Below, piece by piece: positions 21,445 through 29,700 of a stretch of DNA of 34,571 nucleotides. The stretch comes from Prevotella sp. (lineage in GTDB: Bacteria > Bacteroidota > Bacteroidia > Bacteroidales > Bacteroidaceae): the NCBI GenBank assembly GCA_017508965.1, contig JAFWQT010000117.1:1-34571 (forward strand). Direction: 5' to 3'. Below the pieces are notes generated by a model. That model worked only from the letters and a program-made list of their open reading frames with translations. It was not told where the DNA came from and made no database searches. How positions within the stretch are numbered: the stretch's first letter is position 1; each line of letters opens with the position of its first letter. The position numbers and the translations under genes were made by a program.

Positions 21445-22689
21445 CTACCAGGTAATCCAGCGTTTCAGGTCAATGTTCTGGTATTCAGCAGGTGCGATAC
21501 GTACTTTGGTATTCACATCCTTCTTGCCCAAGAGGAACTTGTCAAGATAGGCCTCAACCTCAGGATATTGGTCGGGATGCAGCCGGCAATGACCGTGTCC
21601 TGCCACTATGGAATATCCCACACGGTCTTCGATTCCAAACTTCTGCCACACCTTCATGGCAGCGTTCATGGAGACATAGGCTGAGGGGTCGGCCAGCCAG
21701 TTGTAGTCGGGATTGCCCAGCATCAGCACGGCCCGCGGACAAATCATGGCAACCAGTTCGTGGTGGTCGTAAGGCAGATACGACACCTCGTCGCCGCTAT
21801 AGTTTTCCTTCAGACTCTCCATAAACCAATGGTAGTCGGTATTGTCGAGGCATTCCACAGCTTCAGCGCCTGGCTGGGTATTGTGCCAGCGGGAGTAACG
21901 CCACGCTGCAGCCCCGCCGCCACCGGGTTCCTGGGCAATGGTCAGCGCGATGCGCTCATCGAATGCTCCGCAGAACAAAGCCATCTTTCCGGCATACGAG
22001 CAACCTGTCACGCCAATGCGCTCCATATTAATCTTCGTCACTTCGGGTCCCAGCTGCTGCAGACCGTCTATCAACCGGCTGATGCCCCAAGCCCATTGGC
22101 TGTATGCACCATTGTCTTTCAGTTCTGGATAAAGGCGGTCGAAGGGATAGTTGCCACGTCCTGAAGGCTTGCCGAACTGCGAGTAGTTGTTCACTTGCCG
22201 CTCAGCATAAACCATAGTGGCGATAGGACGACCGGCAAAGACATCCTTAGGCAGCGAAATGCCGCTCGTGCCAATCATCAGCGCATAAGGAGCCTCGCCT
22301 TCCGACGGGTAACGAATCACGGCGCTCAAGGTGAGCGACTCGCCATTCACCGTTACAGTCACTTTCAGGGTGTCGCCGTCCATCTTAGCCTTCACTGCCT
22401 CGGGGGCAACGGTTGGCTTGGTACCGATTTCGTAGTTTTGTATTTCCTTAGCAATCTCGCCGCGGCGCAGCTTCCATTTTGAAAATTTCTTCACGCTGCC
22501 CTTGCCATTCGACCACTCGAACGGATTGGTGAGCGACTCCACTTTCTTGGCCTTATCTTTCGCAGGTAGCTGTGGACTGGCTTTTGCACCAGTGTTCTCA
22601 ACCTTGTACACTAGAGGAATATCCTTCTGTGCCAGTGCCGTTGCGGTCATCATAACCGACGAGATAAACAGCAAGCATAATCTTTTCAT
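21445..22689 (-). CDS. CE15 glucuronoyl esterase-like protein
   Basis: 414 residues, signal peptide (MKRLCLLFISSVMMTATALA). The CE15 order of elements is present: GRPIATMVYAERQVNNY, nucleophile Ser231 in GVTGCSYAGKMAL, the stretch GAFDERIALTIAQEPGGGGA with Glu254, and the His region AGHGHCRLHP (His367 likely). CE15 enzymes cleave ester links between lignin and glucuronoxylan. The usual GCSRxGK is GCSYAGK here, losing the conserved Arg, so activity or substrate may differ. It lies between porQ and cmk on the opposite strand and has its own promoter (22746-22753), suggesting later insertion. Confidence 0.85.
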   Translation of the reverse strand: MKRLCLLFISSVMMTATALAQKDIPLVYKVENTGAKASPQLPAKDKAKKVESLTNPFEWSNGKGSVKKFSKWKLRRGEIAKEIQNYEIGTKPTVAPEAVKAKMDGDTLKVTVTVNGESLTLSAVIRYPSEGEAPYALMIGTSGISLPKDVFAGRPIATMVYAERQVNNYSQFGKPSGRGNYPFDRLYPELKDNGAYSQWAWGISRLIDGLQQLGPEVTKINMERIGVTGCSYAGKMALFCGAFDERIALTIAQEPGGGGAAAWRYSRWHNTQPGAEAVECLDNTDYHWFMESLKENYSGDEVSYLPYDHHELVAMICPRAVLMLGNPDYNWLADPSAYVSMNAAMKVWQKFGIEDRVGYSIVAGHGHCRLHPDQYPEVEAYLDKFLLGKKDVNTKVRIAPAEYQNIDLKRWITW

Positions 22690-22745
22690 ACTCTCTACTT
22701 AATTTACAATGGTAATAATAGTTGATAATTCATCATATTCTGGTG

Positions 22746-22753
22746 CAAAAATA
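22746..22753 (-). promoter_or_regulatory. Promoter -7 box of the CE15-like gene
   Basis: TATTTTTG on the minus strand, 56 bp before ATG 22689. No -33 TTTG at standard spacing. Confidence 0.45.
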
Positions 22754-22901
22754 AAGAAAATCCCGAAAACTTGCATTTACTATCATTGCAAAAACGTTTG
22801 CGATTGTCTAATTCGGCCGCAAAAAGACTGAAAAAGACATTATTTGGCGAAAAAACAGAAACAAATCAACGCTTGCCATAACGGGATTGAAAAAAAAGTA
22901 A

Positions 22902-22909
22902 TATCTTTG
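22902..22909 (+). promoter_or_regulatory. Promoter -7 box of cmk
   Basis: TATCTTTG, full TAnnTTTG match, 36 bp before ATG 22946. It shows that the in-frame start at 22844 precedes the promoter and is not used. Confidence 0.55.
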
Positions 22910-22945
22910 CAGATATATTTCAGTCAACACCTTATTTATATAATA

Positions 22946-23635
22946 ATGAAGAAAATTACAATTGCTATCGACGGACACTCTTCGTGCGGAAAGTCGACCA
23001 TGGCCAAGGACTTGGCCAAACGTATAGGATATGTATATGTAGACACCGGGGCCATGTATCGCTCGGTGACTCTCTTCGCGCTGCGCAACAATCTCTTCAA
23101 CGAAGACGACAGCGTAAAGACCGAAGAACTGCAGCAAAGGATGAACGACATCAAGATTTCGTTCAAGTTCAATGCCGAGACAGGAAAGCCTGACACGTAT
23201 CTAAATGATGAACTGGTGGAAAAGGAAATACGCGGCATGGAGGTTTCTAACCACGTATCGGCCATTGCCGCCATTGGTTTTGTGCGCGAGGCCATGGTGG
23301 AGCAGCAGCAAAGAATGGGAACTGAAGGCGGAATCGTGATGGACGGCCGCGACATCGGTACGGTAGTGTTCCCCAACGCTGAGCTGAAGATTTTCGTTAC
23401 GGCATCGGCCGAAGTGCGTGCCCAGCGCCGTTACGACGAATTGAAGGGTAAGGGAATGGAGGCTGACTACGAAGAGATTCTGAAAAACGTGCAGGAGCGC
23501 GACTATCTGGACTCCCATCGCGCGGTGTCACCATTGCGCCAGGCTGACGATGCCCTGCTTCTGGACAATTCCGAAATGACCATTCCCGAACAGAACGAAT
23601 GGCTGTATCAGCGTTTCGAAGAGGCCATCAGATAA
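22946..23635 (+). CDS. cmk: Cytidylate kinase
   Basis: 229 residues from ATG 22946 ([20 protein letters not shown]), the usual length. The Walker A loop is GHSSCGKST (10-18); [16 protein letters not shown] and [20 protein letters not shown] are cmk hallmarks, as are the Arg-rich lid (RAQRRYDEL) and [15 protein letters not shown]. It phosphorylates CMP/dCMP with ATP. Its last 28 bp overlap the convergent ispH 3' end, which is unusual for two housekeeping genes. Confidence 0.95.
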   Translation: MKKITIAIDGHSSCGKSTMAKDLAKRIGYVYVDTGAMYRSVTLFALRNNLFNEDDSVKTEELQQRMNDIKISFKFNAETGKPDTYLNDELVEKEIRGMEVSNHVSAIAAIGFVREAMVEQQQRMGTEGGIVMDGRDIGTVVFPNAELKIFVTASAEVRAQRRYDELKGKGMEADYEEILKNVQERDYLDSHRAVSPLRQADDALLLDNSEMTIPEQNEWLYQRFEEAIR

Positions 23636-24465
23636 TCGCGGCACTGCTCCATCAGCCATTTCGGAGTGCTGGTGGCTCCGCAGATGCCTACCGATGAAAT
23701 ACCTTCCAACCACGACGGGTCAATCTCACCGGCACCTTCTATGAGGTGGCTGTTGGGGTTGACCCGTTGGCATTCCTCGAAGAGCACACGACCGTTGCTG
23801 CTCTTCCGTCCGCAGACAAAAAGAATAAGGTCGTGGCGGGCAGCAAAGGCTGAGATATTGGGCATGCGGTTGGCCACCTGACGGCAGATGGTATCGAAAC
23901 TCTGGAAATGGGCCTCGGGCGAAATGTGCTCCTGGATATAACTGATGATGCGATGGAACTCGTCGAGGCTTTTCGTGGTCTGCGAATAAAGATAGATGTC
24001 GCGCGAGAAATCGAGTTTCTTCACGTCGTCGAAATGGGCTATCACTATGGCATTGCCGCCAGTCTGTCCTACGAGTCCCATCACCTCTGCATGGCCGGGT
24101 TTTCCGAAGATGACGATGGAGGGAGCCCCTGACTCATATTGCCGTTTTATTTTCTTCTGCAACTGCAAGACCACGGGACAGGTGGCATCGATGATCTCGA
24201 TGTTGTTGCGGCGAGCCAGCTCGTAGGTTTCGGGGGGCTCTCCATGGGCACGGAGCAGCACCTTCACGTCGTGAAGTTCGGCCATCTGTTCATGGTCGAT
24301 GGTGATGAGCCCAAGTTGCTTCAGGCGTTCGCATTCCATTCCGTTGTGAACGATGTCACCCAAACAATACAAGGTGGTACCCTTGGCCAGTTCCTCTTCT
24401 GCCTTACGGATGGCAGTCGTCACACCGAAGCAAAAACCGCTGCCGCTGTCTATCTCTATCTGCAT
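23608..24465 (-). CDS. ispH: 4-hydroxy-3-methylbut-2-enyl diphosphate reductase
   Basis: 285 residues from ATG 24465 ([15 protein letters not shown]), overlapping the meaB stop as TGATG; a GTG one codon upstream is less likely. The three Fe-S cysteines fall where expected: Cys12 (GFCFG), Cys96 (DATCP), Cys194 ([10 protein letters not shown]). Other active-site marks are HGEPPE, HAEVMG (Glu), SQTTKS and [13 protein letters not shown]. It makes IPP and DMAPP in the last step of the MEP pathway, feeding the polyprenyl synthase encoded nearby. Last gene of alpha-2-macroglobulin - DUF1573 - meaB - ispH. Its 3' end overlaps cmk by 28 bp. Confidence 0.95.
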   Translation of the reverse strand: MQIEIDSGSGFCFGVTTAIRKAEEELAKGTTLYCLGDIVHNGMECERLKQLGLITIDHEQMAELHDVKVLLRAHGEPPETYELARRNNIEIIDATCPVVLQLQKKIKRQYESGAPSIVIFGKPGHAEVMGLVGQTGGNAIVIAHFDDVKKLDFSRDIYLYSQTTKSLDEFHRIISYIQEHISPEAHFQSFDTICRQVANRMPNISAFAARHDLILFVCGRKSSNGRVLFEECQRVNPNSHLIEGAGEIDPSWLEGISSVGICGATSTPKWLMEQCRDYLMASSKR

Positions 24466-25565
24466 CACATCTTCATTTGCTTAAAATACATGTCGAGCAA
24501 ATCGCCGGCAGCCTTGAAGGAAGTCTTCTCGCCACCAAGGACGCTCTGTTCGGCTGACTTAATCTGTTCGGCAATAATCGGATTATTGTAGAACGAGTTG
24601 CGCAGATGCTCGTTGATGCTTTCATACATCCAGTATTTCGACTGTTCGTTACGACGATACTGGAAGTATCCGTTCTGCTTAACGAAATCGATATACTGGT
24701 AGATCATGTCCCACACCTCCTTGATACCGATGCCGTAGAAACCGCTGTAGCAGAGCACCTTGGGCAACCAGCCGCTCTCAGGCATGGGGAAGAAATGAAG
24801 GGCATTGCGGAAATTGGTGGCCGCCATCTGACAGCGGTCCACATTCTCGCCATCGCACTTGTTGATAACAATGCCGTCGGCAATCTCCATGATACCGCGC
24901 TTAATGCCCTGCAGTTCGTCGCCAGTACCTGCCAACTGAATAAGCAGGAAGAAATCCACCATCGAATGACAGGCGGTCTCGCTCTGCCCCACTCCAACCG
25001 TTTCAACGAAAATCTTGTCGAAACCTGCAGCCTCGCAGAGGATAATGGTCTCACGCGTCTTACGGGCAACACCACCGAGGGAACCTGCCGTTGGCGAAGG
25101 ACGAATGAATGCCTCCTTTCGCTGCGAGAGTTTTTCCATGCGCGTCTTGTCGCCCAGGATACTTCCCTTGCTGCGCTCGCTGGAAGGGTCGATTGCCAAT
25201 ACTGCCAGTTTGCCACCAGTACGCTCCAGCACATGGATGCCAAACTCATCGATGCTGGTACTTTTTCCGGCTCCAGGCACACCGCTGATACCGATGCGCA
25301 CGGAGTTGCCGCTGTAAGGCAGGCATTTGTCGATGACTTCCTGAGCCTTGGCGTAATGATTAGGGTTAACGCTCTCCACCAAGGTGACGGCCTGCGAGAG
25401 GATGGTGACATCACCTTTGATGATTCCCTCCACCATCTCCGCAGCCGAGTATTCACGACGGCGGAAATGCCCACGCTTCAGGTAGGGGTTAACGATACTC
25501 TGACTGCTGACGCCGGCATTGACCTGCAGCCCCTTGTATTCTTCACTGTTCTCTGGATGTTCCAT
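24465..25565 (-). CDS. meaB: Methylmalonyl-CoA mutase-associated GTPase MeaB
   Basis: 366 residues. G3E-type GTPase motifs: Walker A GVPGAGKST (95-103), DPSSERSKGSILGDKTRM (126-143), ETVGVGQSE (188-196) and NKCD (235-238). The long C-terminal helices (YDFVKQ-like to DLLDMYFKQMKM) match MeaB/ArgK proteins, which guard B12-dependent methylmalonyl-CoA mutase in the succinate-to-propionate route typical of Prevotella and Bacteroides. The mutase genes are not in the window. Its stop overlaps the ispH start; DUF1573 ends 45 bp upstream, so the cluster may be one operon. Confidence 0.94.
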   Translation of the reverse strand: MEHPENSEEYKGLQVNAGVSSQSIVNPYLKRGHFRRREYSAAEMVEGIIKGDVTILSQAVTLVESVNPNHYAKAQEVIDKCLPYSGNSVRIGISGVPGAGKSTSIDEFGIHVLERTGGKLAVLAIDPSSERSKGSILGDKTRMEKLSQRKEAFIRPSPTAGSLGGVARKTRETIILCEAAGFDKIFVETVGVGQSETACHSMVDFFLLIQLAGTGDELQGIKRGIMEIADGIVINKCDGENVDRCQMAATNFRNALHFFPMPESGWLPKVLCYSGFYGIGIKEVWDMIYQYIDFVKQNGYFQYRRNEQSKYWMYESINEHLRNSFYNNPIIAEQIKSAEQSVLGGEKTSFKAAGDLLDMYFKQMKM

Positions 25566-25610
25566 ATTCGATTATGCGCTTTGGCACATTTAATTAATCA
25601 GTTTTTGTAT

Positions 25611-26711
25611 TTACTTCACGTTCACGTTGATGATGACCTTCGGTTTCTTGGGATCATTGGTAATCATCAGCACACGGGGCTTCGAACGCGCCTTCTTGAT
25701 GAGACGGGCATCGACGGTAATCTTCAGACGGCCCTGCTCGCCCTTTGCAAGATGGGTCTTGTTGAGCTTCACCTGCATTCCCTCGGTAAACATCTGCAAC
25801 GAGGATATTTCGAGTTCGGTGCGTCCGGTGTTCTCTATGATGATGGTCTCGCTCTTCTTGTTCTTCCCGTCGAAAGAGATGTTCAGTTCCTCGGCAGAAA
25901 GCATCATGCGCGGCGTGTAGGCCATCTGCTGTTCGGTCATCTCGGTGAAGGCCGGGAGCAATACCGTTGAGACGGAGATTTCCTTATCAGGATGCACTTT
26001 GTCGCCAGGGAACATGCCTAGGAACACGCTGGTCTGCGTAAGACCGTAATCACGAAGGCGGCGGGAATCGAGCATCATTGTGATGGTACCCTCGCGTCCT
26101 GGAGCCAGTGTGGTGGGCGACACGAATGCCTGCAGATACTGCGGCAGATGCATCACCACGGGAGAAATGCTCTTGCTGGAAGTGTTCTTGATATGAATCT
26201 TCTGCATGGGGATATCGCCACGGTTCACGTCGTCGAACTCGATATTGTTGACATCGGCCTTCACATCGGCAATAGTGAAGGGATACTGTCCGGTGAAGTC
26301 GATGATCTCCTCTACGACCACACCACGAATCTGCAGATAGAACGGGCGCTGAGTGACGTTGCTATAGAGCGCGATGTCCTTAAAGAAATGACCCAGCTGA
26401 CGGGAGTCGTAGGTAGCATCAACGGTGAAGGAACCGCCCACGGGAACCTCGCCCTTGGGGTATTCCACCTGGGTACATCCGCATGAGGTCTTTACGTCCT
26501 TGATGACCAGGGGCTGCGTGCTCCTGTTCTGCAATTCGAACTTTACGGTGACTGGGTGCTCGTAGATTACGTTACCACAGTCGATGACTTCATTCTTAGC
26601 CGTGATCTGCTGGGCAGAGGCCGTCAGGGGTAGAAGGGCTGAAAGGCAAAAAGACAGTATCCACTTGCCCGTCGGCCCATTCAAAATCGTTGCCTTGAAA
26701 TTCTTTTTCAT
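25611..26711 (-). CDS. DUF1573 exported protein
   Basis: 366 residues with a signal sequence ending near LTASAQ (residue 34). The DUF1573 hallmark is at 60-80: LQNRSTQPLVIKDVKTSCGC with the Cys77-Gly-Cys79-Thr motif and then EYPKGEVPVGGSFTV. The remainder is a series of immunoglobulin-like beta domains (QNRSTQP..., KNTSSKSISPVVM, ENTGRTELEISSLQM), each the 'Asn-Thr/Ser' type seen in ASH/MSP-like folds. Function of the family is unknown; export suggests an envelope role. It starts 9 bp after the alpha-2-macroglobulin stop, so it is co-transcribed and may assist that protein. Confidence 0.85.
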   Translation of the reverse strand: MKKNFKATILNGPTGKWILSFCLSALLPLTASAQQITAKNEVIDCGNVIYEHPVTVKFELQNRSTQPLVIKDVKTSCGCTQVEYPKGEVPVGGSFTVDATYDSRQLGHFFKDIALYSNVTQRPFYLQIRGVVVEEIIDFTGQYPFTIADVKADVNNIEFDDVNRGDIPMQKIHIKNTSSKSISPVVMHLPQYLQAFVSPTTLAPGREGTITMMLDSRRLRDYGLTQTSVFLGMFPGDKVHPDKEISVSTVLLPAFTEMTEQQMAYTPRMMLSAEELNISFDGKNKKSETIIIENTGRTELEISSLQMFTEGMQVKLNKTHLAKGEQGRLKITVDARLIKKARSKPRVLMITNDPKKPKVIINVNVK

Positions 26712-26720
26712 ATTTATTGT

Positions 26721-29700
26721 TTACTCTTTTATCTTTAATACCTGAGCCTTAGCGCGAGCGCTGTATTCCGGAGAATAGGCACACTGAACGGTACATGTTC
26801 CCGTCTGATAGGTGCCGGCCCTGTCTATGTAATACTCACTCTCGATGACAAGCTTTCCCTTGGCCAAACGGTCGAAATAATAATTCGTGGTGTTGTCCTT
26901 GGGTGCGATGTAATAACCCCAGTGATAACCGCTCAGAGGATTGACGGGTTCCAGGCAGGCAGCACGCTTGTCGGAAACCTGCACGAAATCGTAGTCGCGC
27001 TCAGCCTCAATGGTAAGGCGAATCTTCACCTTGTCGCCCACCTTCAGTTCCTTGTCGGCATTCAGTATTTCGCGAGTCACCTTGATGCCGCTCCCGGCAT
27101 CGCTCACCTCGGTGGCGGGCTGCATGAACTGAGCATAGAGTGCTCCCCAGCTGGTGCCGTGCGATGTCTTCTCGGCCTTGAACGTGCTGTTCTTCAGATT
27201 GCCGTCATCGTGGATAACGGTCTTCACATAGCCAAGGCCTGCGGTCGACTTTGGCGTCTCGATAACCTTCCCGTCGAGTTTCAGCACCGTTGGCTCCTGC
27301 TTAGCCAATATTCCGGCTCTTCCGTTGAGGAACGCATAGACGGCATTGACGCTGCTGATTGGGGTGTCCCAAGCCTGCGTGCGCTTCTCCTGCAACAACC
27401 AGCGCTGCATTTCCTCCACGAAGGTGGCATCCTCTTCCGAGACATTGCCCTGCTGAACCAATTGCAGGGCTTCGATGACTGCCGTCTGCGTGGGTATGCG
27501 GTAGTTGCACCAGCTATAGCTGGCACGCGGGGTGTCGTAGTAGCGGCCTTTTTCCTCGGTATATACCGTATATTCCTTCAGACTCTTCAGGTACTCCAAC
27601 GCCTTTTCCGTCTGACCGTCCTTAGCCAGCACCACGGCCATCAGTGCCTTCGAGTAGATGCTTTCCGTGCGGCGTTTCGTCTCCAGATAGTTCATCAGGT
27701 ATTCCTTGGCTTCCTTCTCGCCGCTCGAGAGTTTATTCCCGCTGATGGCATTCACATAAATCCATTGCAGGGCGTGATAGTCGTAGATATAAACCGGCTT
27801 GTTCTCCTTCTCGAGCTTCTTCAGTTCCTTCACTTCCTTTACCACCGTCTTGCCCAGGAATCGGTTGGCATTTGAGATGAGCGAACGAGTCTCGCTATTG
27901 TTGCCTGCAAGCAGGTCAAGGCGGGTCAGGAACTCCAGCACTTCGGCCGTCATGCAAGGCGAACCGCTCATGCCCTTCCACCACGAGAACGAGCCGTCGG
28001 AATTCTGCAGATTACGCAGTCCTTTCAGCGCCTGCTCCAAACGATAGCTGAGCATATTCTCGTCGAAGAAGTTGGCAAGGGCCTTGCGCTGCTCCGTCTC
28101 GCGCTGGGCATCGGCCACCCACGGCGTCTCGTCAAGTACCAGGTTCTTCAGTTCCTGATTCTTGTCCAATGCACTCTGCAGCGGAGAATCCTTTTCGTCC
28201 ATTGCCTGCCACTGGCGGAAGGTCTGTTCCACAGTGGGACATTGCGACAGTATGTATTTACCCAGCGAATTGGCATAGTAGGCGGCAGCCAGCGAGATGG
28301 CATTGGCATCGTTGACATTGCCCACGAACGGCAGAGCCTGCACCATCAGCCATGCCGGCGAGTTGGTATATTCCACAGTCAGCCTTGCCTGCTGCGACTT
28401 GGTCACACTCGAGGGGATGAGCGCCGAAACGTCAATCTCCTTCGTGCCGGGCTTGTTCTGCGTGAACGGATAGGTATTGGTGACCAGTTCCATATTGGGA
28501 AGCACGGGAAGATAGTGCTGCTCTCCGTCGGAGAACTTTGCACCTTCGGCCACAATCCGGCAGATATAGAGCGACTGACCATTGCCGGTAGCGAACTTAC
28601 CTGTAGCGACATTGAAGGCCACGGTGCTCGTCTTATCGGGCTTCACGGCAAATGGCAACTTCTGCTCGTAGACCAGCTTCTCGGTCTCGGGGTCGAGCAG
28701 CTGCAGCCGTGCCGTTCCCTTTACTTCCAGCTTCGAGGTATTTGCGATGCGGGCCGTGACGGTGGCCTCGTCGCCCTCGCGGACAAAGCGCGGCATATTG
28801 GGCATCACCATTACATCCTTCTTGGCAACGGCCTCGCCCTCGAGCATTCCGTGGTTCATCTCCTTGTCGTGGGCCAGTCCGATGAAGCGCCATGTGGTTA
28901 CACTTTCCGGCAGTGTGAACTTCAGCGCCACCCGTCCGCTGGCATCCGTCTCGAGCGCAGGATAGAAGAAGGCTGTCTCGCTGAGGTTCTCGCGCACCTG
29001 CGCACTCTCCTGTTTTGCGTTCTCTTCCTTCTTATCTTTCACCGCCGAACCCGTGACAAGCGATTTCTTTTGCGTACCATAACCAACTACCACGACCTCA
29101 TTAAGGGCATCGTCGGCCATGGCACTTTCCTCCATGGCCATCGGTGCCGCTGCTGCCTTCGAGTACATAACGTTCCGGCCCATGGCAGCACGTGTGAAAT
29201 ATCTGTAGGCATTCAGTTTGGCATCGTCACAGAAATGAGAGAAAACCCATGAGTTCATGCTGAGTGGATTCAGTTTACCAGTTCCGCTGGCAATCATGCC
29301 ACCAAAAGAGTCGTACATCCATCTGGTGTTGGGCAAGTTCTGGTATAATCCTAACGATAGTCCCCAGTTGTGCATATCCAACTGGTCAAGACTCTTGTCG
29401 AAAAGCGTGGCCAACAGCTGTGCCTTCGCCGGCTTTCCGTCGGGCCGCAGAATCTGCAGCGTCCACGTTTCCTTTTGTCCAGGAGTCAGACGGTCGCGGA
29501 AAGTGGTCCACTTCAGTTTCAGCTGCTTCTCGGGCAACGGCTTGCGGATGACGCTCCGGTGAGTGTACACCTTACCATTCTTCACCCATGCGTAGGTGAG
29601 CAGCAGTCCGCTGCCGTATTCCTCTTTATAGTTGTAGTCTATGCGACGTATGCTGTTGGAAACCACGAACGAGCCATGGTCCAGCTCCTTGTTTCCTGAG

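Noticed and set aside
24606..25970. 454-codon open frame antisense to meaB and DUF1573
   Set aside because: It crosses two well-supported genes and their gap and has no motif.
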